DNA from: Gemmatimonadota bacterium
GTDB lineage: Bacteria > Gemmatimonadota > Gemmatimonadetes > Longimicrobiales > Gaopeijiaceae
Direction: 5' to 3'
DNA length: 64,000 nucleotides
NCBI GenBank assembly: GCA_022825135.1
Contig: JAJDYN010000029.1
Coordinates: 62,001-126,000 of the forward strand
Numbering within the stretch: position 1 is the first letter of the stretch; every line of letters begins with the position of its first letter. This document shows, piece after piece, positions 8,527 to 17,149 of the stretch. The notes under the pieces are model-generated. The model was not told where the DNA came from. It made no database searches and was given only the letters and a program-made list of their open reading frames with translations. Position numbers and translations under genes: made by a program.

Positions 8527-9878
8527 GTCCGGCGCGCTTCCGCCGCACACCGCCGGAGCCGGGACCGGTTGCACCTTTCGCGGTACCGGGGGTGCATGCC
8601 GCGAGTCTCGCTTCCGGGCTGGAGGTGCGAACCGCGCGCCGGCCCGGGGTTCCCCTGGTGACCGCCCTCCTGGTCATGGATGCGGGCGAGGCGACGGTCG
8701 ATGGGCCGCAGGCCGGGCTTGCGGTGCTGGCCGCCAGGGCGCTCCATGGCGGAACCGTCCGCCGCTCGGCGGTGGAGCTGGCGTGCGCTCTCGAGGACAT
8801 GGGTACCCACCTGGCGACCTCGACCGGCTGGGATTCCACGGTGGTTTCGCTGACCTGCGCGGCCGATCGGTTTTCGAGTGCGCTCCGGCTGCTGTCCGAG
8901 GTGGTGCTGACTCCCGGGTATCCGGGTGAGGAGGTGGAGCGCACCCGCGAGCAGCAGCTGGGAGGGATCCGACAGCGCAGAGTGTATCCCGCGCAGCTCG
9001 CCACCGCCGCCGCGGCCCACTTCTTCTTCGCCGATGGCACCACCTACGGACGGCCGATGGCGGGCACGGAGAGGACGGTTGCGGGCCTGGAGCGCACGCA
9101 TGTGGCCGCCTTCGCCGGCAGCCGCTACATGCCGCGGGGAGCCGCGCTGGTGGTGGCGGGCGATGTCACGGAAGCAGAAGTGACGGATCTCGCAACCGAG
9201 TGTTTCGGCGGCTGGCGGGGGCGGGCGGCTCCCGTCGAGGCGACGGCCGGGCCCCGCTTCGGCGAGCGCCGAATCGTGATCGTCCATCGCCCGGGCGCGG
9301 TTCAGTCGGAGCTGCGCATCGGACATGCCAGCGTGCCGCGCGCGACGCCCGACTTCTTCCCGCTGATCGTGCTCAATTCCGTGCTCGGGGGCGCCTTCAC
9401 CAGCCGCCTCAACCTGAACCTCAGGGAGGACAAGGGCTTCACCTACGGCGTGAGTTCGCGCTTCCTCCTTCGGCGCGCGGGCGGGATGTTCCGCATCGCC
9501 ACGGCGGTGGCGACCGAAGTCACCGCGGCGGCCGTGCGGGAGGTGCTCGCGGAGACGAAGGCGCTGGTCGCCGACGGGCCCACGCCCGCCGAGGTGCGCG
9601 GCGCGCGCGACTACCTGGCGGGCATCTTTCCGCTGCGCATGGAGGCCACGGCCCAGGTCGCGTCCGGCATCGCAAGGGCGTTCGTGCACGGCCTCCCGGC
9701 CAACTACCACGCGCGCTACCGCGAGCGGGTGCGGGGGGTGACGGTCGACGACGTCGCGCGCGCGGCCCGCCGCCGGCTTCACCCGGACGCCCTGACGGTC
9801 GTGGTGGCGGGTGACGCCGACCGGGTGGCGCCGGAGCTCGAGTCGCTCGGCCCGGTCGAGGTCCACCACGACTTCTGA
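8523..9878 (+). CDS. M16-family protein, non-catalytic partner
   Basis: The 451-residue M16 fold protein overlaps the catalytic subunit by ATGA. Where the HxxEH should be the sequence reads GLAVLAARALHGG, so it lacks zinc ligands. The C-terminal half keeps the R/Y substrate-binding motif region, NSVLGGAFTSRLNLNLREDKGFTYGVSS, which is conserved in non-catalytic subunits (known for this family). It likely supplies substrate-binding residues to the partner upstream. Long antisense frames here are composition shadows. Confidence 0.88.
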   Translation: MSPARFRRTPPEPGPVAPFAVPGVHAASLASGLEVRTARRPGVPLVTALLVMDAGEATVDGPQAGLAVLAARALHGGTVRRSAVELACALEDMGTHLATSTGWDSTVVSLTCAADRFSSALRLLSEVVLTPGYPGEEVERTREQQLGGIRQRRVYPAQLATAAAAHFFFADGTTYGRPMAGTERTVAGLERTHVAAFAGSRYMPRGAALVVAGDVTEAEVTDLATECFGGWRGRAAPVEATAGPRFGERRIVIVHRPGAVQSELRIGHASVPRATPDFFPLIVLNSVLGGAFTSRLNLNLREDKGFTYGVSSRFLLRRAGGMFRIATAVATEVTAAAVREVLAETKALVADGPTPAEVRGARDYLAGIFPLRMEATAQVASGIARAFVHGLPANYHARYRERVRGVTVDDVARAARRRLHPDALTVVVAGDADRVAPELESLGPVEVHHDF

Positions 9879-10109
9879 TACGCGCATGCCCTGCAACGCG
9901 GCGATGGCGACCCATGGAAAGGACCGCCGGGACGGGTGGATGCACGATCACGGGGGCGCGCGACGGGATACCGCTTCGGGCAACCCCTCGCCGTCCAGTC
10001 GCACCCAAGTGTCCACAAGGCAGCACGCCTCGTGCGGTCGCTCGCGGGATGCGGGCGGATTCGCTCGCGCCCCCGGCGCGCGGGGCATGATGACCTGACG
10101 GGAGAAGTC

Positions 10110-10850
10110 GTGTCGCACGAACAGGAGTTGCACCCATACGAGTCCGCCGGGCGGGCGGTGTATCCGGGAGGAGACAACGTTCGCCATCCGGGGCCGGACC
10201 AGGTACCGGGACCGGACGGCACGGGACGCCTGTCGGGCGTCGTTGTGCACGCCGGACGCGTGGTCCATCTGTCCGTCGACCGCGTGCGCTTTCCGGACGG
10301 CTCGGAGGGCAGTCTGGAGCTCATCCGGCACCCCGGCGCCGCCGCAGTTGTGCCCTTCGTGGACCCGCCGGGGTCGCCCGATCCCGTGATTCTGCTTCTC
10401 CGTCAGTACCGCTACGCCTCGGGCGGATACCTGTATGAAGTGCCGGCCGGGCTGCCGCAGGGGGCGGACGAGGCGTGGGCGGAGTGCGCGCGCCGGGAGC
10501 TCGCGGAGGAGACCGGATACGCCGCGGCGCGAATCGACTACCTGACGCGAATCTTCACGACGCCCGGTTTCACCAACGAGGTCATCCACCTGTTCCTGGC
10601 AACCGGCCTCTCGGCGGGAGACGCCTCCCGCGACCCGGACGAGTTCATCACCGTGCAGGAGTTCCCGTTCTCCCGCGCCCTGGAGATGGTGCGCACAGGC
10701 GAGATCGTGGACTGCAAGACGGTCGCGGCCCTCCTCTACACTGCCGCCTTCCGCAGAAGCTCGGCCGCGGACGGCGTCGTCCACCGGGAGGAAGACGGCC
10801 GTCCTGTCCCGGGGACGCGATCGGGGCGCATCTCCGGGGAGGCCGCGTGA
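10110..10850 (+). CDS. NUDIX hydrolase, ADP-ribose pyrophosphatase-like
   Basis: The 246-residue protein has a central Nudix domain: LLRQYRYA, EVPAG (110-114) and the Nudix helix ARRELAEETGY (127-137) with the metal-binding Glu residues, as in ADP-ribose or nucleoside-diphosphate-sugar pyrophosphatases. The substrate cannot be read from sequence. The GTG start at 10110 is preceded by GGGAGA five bases upstream. A longer frame from 9936 has no support. About 100 N-terminal residues precede the Nudix box and include a beta-rich stretch (GVVVHAGRVVHLSVDRVRF) typical of ADPRase-type N-domains. Confidence 0.85.
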   Translation: MSHEQELHPYESAGRAVYPGGDNVRHPGPDQVPGPDGTGRLSGVVVHAGRVVHLSVDRVRFPDGSEGSLELIRHPGAAAVVPFVDPPGSPDPVILLLRQYRYASGGYLYEVPAGLPQGADEAWAECARRELAEETGYAAARIDYLTRIFTTPGFTNEVIHLFLATGLSAGDASRDPDEFITVQEFPFSRALEMVRTGEIVDCKTVAALLYTAAFRRSSAADGVVHREEDGRPVPGTRSGRISGEAA

Positions 10851-10874
10851 TTCGGCTGGTACGAAACCTGCAGG

Positions 10875-10887
10875 CAGGAGTCTCCTG
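10875..10887. promoter_or_regulatory. Perfect dyad CAGGAG-T-CTCCTG before the ECF sigma gene
   Basis: Six-bp arms surround a single T, about 40 nt before the sigma factor ATG. A similar dyad with the shared core GGAGTYTCC occurs before the anti-sigma gene at 11743-11759. It could be an operator or a small hairpin in the leader. GGAG is also Shine-Dalgarno-like, so chance cannot be excluded. Confidence 0.4.
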
Positions 10888-10926
10888 TACGAGGGCACGA
10901 GAAGCCACGTCTGGCAGCGGAGCCAC

Positions 10927-11568
10927 ATGAATACCCAAAAGAGCCTGGCAATGACGCCCGCGAGGCCGGCCCACGAGACCCGGGACGCCCTCAGGAAACT
11001 GGACGACAGCGCGGTCGTGAAGCAGTTTCTGGAAGGGGAGCAGCGAGCCTTCGGAGTCCTTGTGGACCGCTACGACAATCGGTTGGTCAACTTCGTCTAC
11101 CGGACCATTGGCGACCGCGAGCGGGCGCAGGATCTGGTACAGGAGACCTTCATCCGCGTCTACCGCCACCTGCATCGCTTCGATCCTACCAAGAAGTTCT
11201 CCACCTGGATCTACACCATCGCCAGCAACCTGGCGAAGAACGAGCTGCGCAACCGCTCGCGAAACCCCCTCGTCTTCTTCCAGACCATCAAGAAGAACTG
11301 GGAGGCGGACCACCGGCCGCTGGAATGGGAGGACAACTCCTACAAGCCCGACGACCTGTACCGCAAGCGGCACCTGCGAAAGGTCGTCGAGAAGGCCGTC
11401 AGCGAGCTGCCGGAGCATCACCGGGTGGTCTTCGTGCTACGCGAGCTCCAGGGGAAGACTTACGAGGAGATCGCCCAGATCACCGCGGTCAACCTGGGCA
11501 CGGTGAAGAGCCGCCTGAACCGGGCGCGCAACAACTTCGCCCGCATCGTCGCACCCATGCTGGACTGA
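10927..11568 (+). CDS. ECF-type RNA polymerase sigma factor (RpoE-like)
   Basis: The 213-residue sigma-70 family protein contains only regions 2 and 4. Region 2 runs from FLEGEQRAFGVLVDRYDN through AQDLVQETFIRVYRHL to FSTWIYTIASNLAKNELR. Region 4 is AVSELPEHHRVVFVLREL followed by the helix-turn-helix KTYEEIAQITAVNLGTVKSRL. It directs core polymerase to alternative promoters. Its likely antagonist is the zinc-finger membrane protein 349 nt downstream. The regulon is not evident from the window. Confidence 0.92.
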   Translation: MNTQKSLAMTPARPAHETRDALRKLDDSAVVKQFLEGEQRAFGVLVDRYDNRLVNFVYRTIGDRERAQDLVQETFIRVYRHLHRFDPTKKFSTWIYTIASNLAKNELRNRSRNPLVFFQTIKKNWEADHRPLEWEDNSYKPDDLYRKRHLRKVVEKAVSELPEHHRVVFVLRELQGKTYEEIAQITAVNLGTVKSRLNRARNNFARIVAPMLD

Positions 11569-11916
11569 GCGGCGCGCGCCGGACGGCGCGCCCAGCCCGA
11601 CCTCCCCTACAGCCTTCGCGAACGCCACCCGCGGCTCGGGTTGCGCGCCCGCGACAATCCCGGCCTGTCAGGTCCCTGGCAGCCTTGACCCCGGACGGGA
11701 ACCTCGTCCCGCCCCTCCCGGTAGCAGACGTTCCATCGCTTTGTACGGAGTTTCCGTACCGCGAGCCCGCCGGGGAACCCGAGCGTTGCACTTCAAGTAC
11801 AGAACTCGACGGGGATTAACGGGCCTGCCGGCGCGGGCTCAACTCGCCAGACCGGGGTTGAGCGGGCGCAGGCTCGCAAGAGAAGAATCGCAAGGATCGC
11901 GAGTACAAGAACGGAC
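11569..11916. other. 348-nt gap between sigma and anti-sigma genes
   Basis: No gene is supported here. The stretch contains GGGAACC at 11697-11703, reminiscent of an ECF -35 element, but no convincing -10 follows. A short CGGGA/TCCCG stem overlaps it, and the 17-nt dyad annotated at 11743-11759 lies further on. The large spacing suggests that the anti-sigma gene has its own promoter or a regulated leader. Confidence 0.4.
11743..11759. promoter_or_regulatory. Perfect inverted repeat GTACGGA-GTT-TCCGTAC before the anti-sigma gene
   Basis: Seven-bp arms with a 3-nt centre lie about 158 nt before the anti-sigma ATG. There is no T-run after it, so an intrinsic terminator for the sigma gene is unlikely. 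An operator or processing hairpin is possible. Confidence 0.45.
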
Positions 11917-12420
11917 ATGGATTGCAACGGCTTTCTGGAGCGCTTCTCCGAGTTCCATGACGGCGAAGCGACCGATGCGGACGCGTTCGAGCAGCACATG
12001 GCGGAGTGCGCGTGCTGCCGGCGCTACGCGGATACCGTGCAGCGGAGCCTGGCACTGCTGCGCGCCGTCCCCGGCGTGGCCGTTGGCGAAGATTTCCGTC
12101 CTCGACTCCAGCATCGCATCTACCACATCCAGGAGGATCTTGCGCGCCGCCGCCGCGGCGCGTCCTTCACCCGCCTGGGCGTGGCATTCGCCGCCACGAT
12201 TCTGGTGGCGGTAGCCGTATGGGGACCGGAACTCGTTCGGGAGACTCCCGAGGTCGCGCTTCCGCCCATCGTTGTCTCTGCCCCCCCCTCGCAGCGGGCG
12301 GCCGCCCCTTCCGGCGCCGTGCGGTATCGCAGCATTCGCCTTCTGGACCCCGGTCTGGGCGGCGACGACCTGTGGACCACCCGCGCGCTCTACGAATACT
12401 CGGCCCTCTCCCAACGCTGA
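11917..12420 (+). CDS. Zinc-finger anti-sigma factor, single-pass membrane protein
   Basis: The 167-residue protein has an N-terminal putative zinc finger (zf-HC2 type, HMAECACC: His27, Cys31, Cys34), a linker, one transmembrane segment at about residues 84-102 and an extracytoplasmic tail of about 60 residues. This is the architecture of ZAS-domain anti-sigma factors, which hold ECF sigma factors inactive at the membrane. Its position after the ECF gene supports the pairing. The short exported tail has no recognisable sensor domain. Confidence 0.82.
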   Translation: MDCNGFLERFSEFHDGEATDADAFEQHMAECACCRRYADTVQRSLALLRAVPGVAVGEDFRPRLQHRIYHIQEDLARRRRGASFTRLGVAFAATILVAVAVWGPELVRETPEVALPPIVVSAPPSQRAAAPSGAVRYRSIRLLDPGLGGDDLWTTRALYEYSALSQR

Positions 12421-12445
12421 CGGGGAATCCACGTCCCGGCAGGCC

Positions 12446-13504
12446 ATGATCCCCGCCACCTATCGGCGCGCGCTCGGCGGGCACGGAGGCGGGGTCTTCT
12501 ACCTCCACGGCGAGGACGACTTCCGCAAGCGGGAGGCTGCGAGGGAGATCGCCGAAGCGCACCTCGACCCCGCGACCCGCGACTTCAACTTCGATGTCAT
12601 GCGCGGCCCGGAGCTGGATGTGCGCGATTTCGCCTCGGTGCTGGCCACTCCCCCCATGATGGCCGAGTGGCGGGTGGTGCTGGTCCATGGCGCGGAGGCG
12701 CTGGCCCCGCAGCCGGCGGCGCGCAAGCTCGTTCTCGACATGGCCGCGTCGCCCCCGGAGGGACTGGCCCTGATCCTGACCGCTACTCGGCCGGCGCGGT
12801 CCAGGGCGCGCTTCTACCGGGACATCGTGCGGGCTGCGCGCTCACTCGAGTTCCGTCCCGTGCGGGCGAACGACCTGCCCGGCTTCCTGGTCTCGTGGTG
12901 CCGCGACCGGCACGGCGCGGAGATGAACGAGGACGCCGCGCGCGCGCTGGCGGCGGCGGTCGGATCGGACATGGGCGTGCTGGCGCAGGAGATCGCCAAG
13001 CTGGTCGCCATGGCCCGCGGGGGTCGTCCGATTACGGTCGAGACGGTGGAGGAGGGAGGGATCCGGATCCCCCGCCTCGATCCCTGGCGCTGGTTCGACA
13101 TGGTGGGCGGACGCGACTTTGCCGCAGCCACGGCCGCCCTTGGCGAGCTCTTCATGCGCGGCGAATCAGGCGTTTTCCTGGTCATGGGCCTCACCACCCA
13201 CTTCCTCCGCATCGGGCTCGTGCTCGACCGCGGGCTGTCCGGGCTGGGGGCCGCGCTTCCTCCCCACCAGCGCTGGCTCGCGCGCCGCATCCAGGGGCAG
13301 AGCCGGGGCTGGAACCGCGAGAGCCTGGACGCGGCGCTGCTCGGTCTGCGCCGGGTAGACCGGCTGATGAAGGCAAGCGCCCTGCCCCACCATCATCTTC
13401 TGGAGGAGTGGCTGCTCGCGCAGCGTACCTCCGCCGGCGAAGCAGGTCGGCCGAGGCCTCTCCGCGCCGGCGTGCGGGCCCGGCGTGGAGCGGCCGCCGG
13501 GTAG
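12446..13504 (+). CDS. holA: DNA polymerase III, delta subunit
   Basis: The 352-residue protein resembles HolA, the clamp-loader subunit that opens the beta clamp. Landmarks are VFYLHGEDDFRKREAAREI near the N-terminus (degenerate P-loop region), WRVVLVHGAEAL, LALILTATRPARSRARFYR, and the C-terminal collar helices around DMGVLAQEIAKLVA, WRWFDMVGGRDF and HHHLLEEWLL. The start at 12446 (GGCAGG just upstream) is preferred to an upstream frame that overlaps the anti-sigma gene. The product ends in a basic Arg-rich tail and converges on a minus-strand cytochrome gene 9 nt away. Confidence 0.85.
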   Translation: MIPATYRRALGGHGGGVFYLHGEDDFRKREAAREIAEAHLDPATRDFNFDVMRGPELDVRDFASVLATPPMMAEWRVVLVHGAEALAPQPAARKLVLDMAASPPEGLALILTATRPARSRARFYRDIVRAARSLEFRPVRANDLPGFLVSWCRDRHGAEMNEDAARALAAAVGSDMGVLAQEIAKLVAMARGGRPITVETVEEGGIRIPRLDPWRWFDMVGGRDFAAATAALGELFMRGESGVFLVMGLTTHFLRIGLVLDRGLSGLGAALPPHQRWLARRIQGQSRGWNRESLDAALLGLRRVDRLMKASALPHHHLLEEWLLAQRTSAGEAGRPRPLRAGVRARRGAAAG

Positions 13505-13513
13505 GCACCGCGA

Positions 13514-13954
13514 CTATCCGCGGACGCCCAGGCTCCAGACGAAGGCCGCAAGCGAACTGACTTCCTCGTCCGAGAGGCCCAGCCCGCCGCGGGGAAGCAT
13601 CAGGCCCGGGTATTCCTTCGGCTCGAGAACACCGGTTTCGATGACCTCGATGATGCCGGCATAGCTGCCGTCCGAGTTGAGCCACACGTCGTCGGCGAGG
13701 CTCGGCGCCAGCTGCCCGCCCTTTCCGTTGGCCCCGTGGCACGCCGAGCAGGTTGCGCGGGCGTTGAAGAGGATCCTCCCCTCCGTAATGGACTCGAGGG
13801 TAACGCCGTCCGGAGCCGTCCCGGCGTTCAGGGCGGTGCTGAGGGCCTCCGGCATGGGGAGGTCCGTGTTGGCGCCTCCGGTTCCGCCGCATGCCGTCGC
13901 GGCAGCGATCACAAGTAGTGGCAAGACATGATTCGGCAATGATTTATCTATCAT
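13514..13954 (-). CDS. Small c-type cytochrome, probable lipoprotein
   Basis: The 146-residue precursor has a hydrophobic N-terminus and a lipobox-like IAAATAC (Cys22). The mature part carries one haem-binding CSACH (Cys69, Cys72, His73) and a likely axial Met119 in PGLMLPRGG, followed by the C-terminal helix SDEEVSSLAAFVWSL of class I cytochromes c. It is a periplasmic, membrane-tethered electron carrier. The start fits GGAG six bases upstream within CGGAGTTTCCG. A much longer open frame continues upstream antisense to mutS but is a composition artefact. Confidence 0.88.
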   Translation of the reverse strand: MIDKSLPNHVLPLLVIAAATACGGTGGANTDLPMPEALSTALNAGTAPDGVTLESITEGRILFNARATCSACHGANGKGGQLAPSLADDVWLNSDGSYAGIIEVIETGVLEPKEYPGLMLPRGGLGLSDEEVSSLAAFVWSLGVRG

Positions 13955-14104
13955 CGGAAACTCCGTTCGAGATTGGGTATCGCCGGGTGTTGGCGACACA
14001 CCGGATGATACACCCGGAGTCGGGCAAGGAGCCGGCTCGATGACGCGGCGCTTCACCCTGCCGCGCCCCCTTCCGGGACGGTCTGCGACACCACAACTTG
14101 GATC

Positions 14105-16729
14105 ATGCCCCAGCACCAGACCATGACCCGGGACACGCCCCTCATGCGCCAGTGGCGGGCCGCCAAGGCGCGCCACAGTGACGCCCTGGTGTTCATCCGG
14201 GTAGGCGACTTCTTCGAGCTCTTCAACGAGGACGCGCGCAAGGGTGCGCGCCTGCTCGGGCTGACCCTGACGACGCGCAACAACGGCGCGGCACGGCAGG
14301 TGCCGCTCGCGGGCGTGCCCGCCAGGGCGCTGGACGACTATCTGCGCAAGCTGGTGAAGCTGGGCTGCCGGGTGGCGATCTGCGACCAGGTCGAAGACCC
14401 CAGGGCTGCCAGGGGGCTGGTGCGCCGCGAGGTGGTGGAGACCATCACGCCGGGCACCGTGGTCCACGACGAACTGCTGGAGGCCCGGCGCAACAACTTC
14501 CTCGTTGCGCTCGCGCCCGCGGAGGGGCAGACGCGCGGTCTGGCGGCTCTCGACCTGTCCACGGGCGAGCTGGTGCTCGAGGTGGTGGGCGAGGAGGCGC
14601 TCGCCGCCCGCATGGGGGAGCTGGCGCCGGCCGAACTGCTCCTTCCCGCTTCCCTGGAAGGACGGGCTCCGCCGGGCGCGCCGCCCGATACGCTGCTCAC
14701 CCGCCGCGACGACTGGATCTTCGGGGAAGAAGCGGCGCGCGAGGAGGCCCGGCGCGCCTACGGGGTGCTCTCCCTGCAGGGCTTCGGCATCGAGGCGGAC
14801 GATGCGCCCGCGGTACGCGCCGCGGGCGCCCTGCTCGCCTATGTCGCCGAGATCCGGCCCGGCGGGGTGGGGCACCTGCAGCCTCCCGTCCTGCGCCGTC
14901 CCGGCTCGACCATGGTCGTCGATGAAATGACGCGCCGAAACCTGGAACTGACGGAGCCGCTGCGCCCCGGAGACCAGGGCGCCACCCTCATCTCGGTGCT
15001 CGACGACACCGTCACCGCCATGGGCGCGCGCACGCTGAGGAACTGGCTGCTGGCACCGCTCGTGGAAGCACGCGCAATCTGGACGCGTCAGGAAGCGGTG
15101 GCGGAGTTCTTCGAACGGTTCGAAGTGCGGCGAGACGTTCGCGGAGCGCTTTCCGAGGTTGCCGATCTCGAGCGGCTGGCAGGCAAGATCTCGCTCGGGC
15201 GGGTCCTGCCGCGCGACCTGCTCGGCCTGGCGCGCTCCCTGGACCGGATCCCACCGGTACGCCGGGCGCTGGCTGCGTCCGAACTTCCCCGGCTGCGGGA
15301 GCGCGGCGCCGGCCTCGACCCAATGGAGGACGTGCGCGAGATGCTCGAGCGGGCCATCGCCCCGGACGCGCCCGCGACGCTGCAGGAAGGCGGCGTGATC
15401 CGGTCCGGATATGACGCGGGCCTGGACGCGCTTCGCCAGACCCGCGCCGATGCGCGCACGTCGATCGCGACACTGCAGGCCCGCGAACGGGAGCGCACGG
15501 GCATCGGCTCGCTGAAGGTCGCCTACAACAGGGTCTTCGGGTACTACCTGGAGGTAACCAGGGCGAACCTGGGCCGGGTTCCGGACGACTACGTGCGCAA
15601 GCAGACGCTGGCGAATGCAGAGCGCTTCTTCACCCCCGAGCTGAAGGAGTGGGAGGGCCGCATTCTGGACGCGGAGGAGCGGATCGCCACCCTGGAGGCG
15701 GAGCTGTTCGCGTCGGTGCGGGGCGAGGTCGCCGAGCATGTGGGGCGGCTGCAGAAGCTCGGGCGCGCGCTCGGGCGCCTCGATGCGCTGGCGGGACTCG
15801 CGGAGGTGGCAGAGCACCGCGGCTACGTCCGGCCCGGGGTCCATTCCGGCTACACCGTCGAGGTGCGCGCCGGCCGGCACCCGGTGGTGGAGGCGGTGAT
15901 GCCCGCGGGCAGCTTCGTCCCCAACGACCTGGTGCTGGACGAGGACGGCCGGGTGGTCGTCCTGACCGGCCCCAACATGGCGGGCAAGAGCACCATCCTG
16001 CGGCAGGTGGGGCTCATCCAGCTCCTCGCCCAGATGGGGTCCTTCGTGCCCGCCGACCGGGCAAGGCTGCCGGTCTGCGACCGGGTCTTCACCCGGGTCG
16101 GGGCAAGCGACAACCTGGCCCGCGGCCAGTCGACCTTCATGGTCGAAATGAACGAGTCCGCCGCGATCGTCCACGGCGCCACCGCGAACAGCCTGGTGCT
16201 GCTGGACGAGATCGGCCGCGGCACCTCCACCTACGACGGGGTCTCCATCGCGTGGGCGGTCACCGAGCACCTGCACGAGGTGGTGGGCGCCAAGACCATC
16301 TTCGCGACCCACTACCACGAGCTCACCCAGCTTGGCGAACTGCTTCCCGCGGTGCGCAACCTGAACGTGGCGGTGCGCGAGTCCGGCGAGGACATCGTCT
16401 TCCTGCGCCGGCTGGAGGAGGGAGGCGCCGACCGGTCCTACGGAATCCAGGTGGCGCGCCTCGCGGGCATGCCGCCGGCGATCGTGGAGCGGGCGAAGGA
16501 ACTTCTGGCGGAACTGGAGGGAAGACGTACACGTGACGGAGGGTGTCTCGGGCGTGAGGGTGAACATCGGCCCTCTTCGGCCGTGGAGCCCGGCCAGCTT
16601 TCCCTCTTCGCCGCGGAAGCGGAGCTGTCCGCCCGCCTTCAGGAGATCGATCTCGACAACATGACTCCACTGGAATCCATGACGCTGCTCGCGGAGCTGC
16701 AGCGCCTCGCGCGCGGGGCGCGCGAATGA
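14105..16729 (+). CDS. mutS: DNA mismatch repair protein MutS
   Basis: The 874-residue MutS1 recognises mismatches and small loops and starts methyl- or MutL-directed repair. The N-terminal mismatch-binding motif GDFFELF (Phe-x-Glu wedge) is present. The connector, lever and clamp domains follow, and then the ATPase with Walker A TGPNMAGKST (about residue 620) and Walker B/signature DEIGRGTSTYDG (about 701). A variable linker near residue 800 precedes the C-terminal helix-turn-helix dimerisation segment, as in other MutS1. The start could be the ATG six codons downstream. The next gene overlaps by ATGA. A 1017-codon antisense frame is a shadow. Confidence 0.96.
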   Translation: MPQHQTMTRDTPLMRQWRAAKARHSDALVFIRVGDFFELFNEDARKGARLLGLTLTTRNNGAARQVPLAGVPARALDDYLRKLVKLGCRVAICDQVEDPRAARGLVRREVVETITPGTVVHDELLEARRNNFLVALAPAEGQTRGLAALDLSTGELVLEVVGEEALAARMGELAPAELLLPASLEGRAPPGAPPDTLLTRRDDWIFGEEAAREEARRAYGVLSLQGFGIEADDAPAVRAAGALLAYVAEIRPGGVGHLQPPVLRRPGSTMVVDEMTRRNLELTEPLRPGDQGATLISVLDDTVTAMGARTLRNWLLAPLVEARAIWTRQEAVAEFFERFEVRRDVRGALSEVADLERLAGKISLGRVLPRDLLGLARSLDRIPPVRRALAASELPRLRERGAGLDPMEDVREMLERAIAPDAPATLQEGGVIRSGYDAGLDALRQTRADARTSIATLQARERERTGIGSLKVAYNRVFGYYLEVTRANLGRVPDDYVRKQTLANAERFFTPELKEWEGRILDAEERIATLEAELFASVRGEVAEHVGRLQKLGRALGRLDALAGLAEVAEHRGYVRPGVHSGYTVEVRAGRHPVVEAVMPAGSFVPNDLVLDEDGRVVVLTGPNMAGKSTILRQVGLIQLLAQMGSFVPADRARLPVCDRVFTRVGASDNLARGQSTFMVEMNESAAIVHGATANSLVLLDEIGRGTSTYDGVSIAWAVTEHLHEVVGAKTIFATHYHELTQLGELLPAVRNLNVAVRESGEDIVFLRRLEEGGADRSYGIQVARLAGMPPAIVERAKELLAELEGRRTRDGGCLGREGEHRPSSAVEPGQLSLFAAEAELSARLQEIDLDNMTPLESMTLLAELQRLARGARE

Positions 16730-17121
16730 TGCCGTCGCCGTGCCCGCACCCGCGTTCCCGGGCCGGGACCGGGCGCCTGGCCTTCCTGGCCTTCGGGGTC
16801 CCCGCTCTGGCGGCCTGCGCCGGCGACGCCGAGGTGGAGGAGCCCGCGCCGCTCGGCGACGCGATCCCCATCGAATACCCGCTCGAAATGTGGGATCAGG
16901 GAATCGAGGGCGAAACCGTGCTCCAGGTGCGCGTCAACGAGCTGGGCGAGGTGGATTCCGTCGCGGTGATCGAGACCAGCGGCCACGAACCCCTCGATTC
17001 GGCCGCCGCCGAGGGCGCGCGTGCGATGCGCTTTCAGCCCGGCCGAAAGGGCGGCCGCGACGTCCCGGTATGGGTACGCATCCCGGTGCGGTTCTCCCGG
17101 CAGTCGAGCCCCGAATCGTGA
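16726..17121 (+). CDS. TonB C-terminal-domain lipoprotein
   Basis: The 131-residue protein has a signal peptide ending in lipobox ALAAC (Cys31) and a TonB/energy-transducer C-terminal-like domain (GIEGETVLQVRVNELGEVD, then SVAVIETSGHEPLDSAAAEG and VPVWVRIPVRF). Unlike true TonB it has no proline-rich periplasmic spacer and appears lipid-anchored, so coupling to ExbBD is doubtful. It overlaps mutS by 4 nt. Function unknown beyond the domain. Confidence 0.72.
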   Translation: MMPSPCPHPRSRAGTGRLAFLAFGVPALAACAGDAEVEEPAPLGDAIPIEYPLEMWDQGIEGETVLQVRVNELGEVDSVAVIETSGHEPLDSAAAEGARAMRFQPGRKGGRDVPVWVRIPVRFSRQSSPES

Positions 17122-17149
17122 TGCGCGGCACCGCGGAGGGATCGCGGCC

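Noticed and set aside
13514..16567. 1017-codon open frame on the minus strand across mutS
   Set aside because: Only its last 146 codons (13514-13954) encode a real cytochrome c. The rest is antisense to MutS and has no family resemblance; such frames arise from GC-rich third positions.
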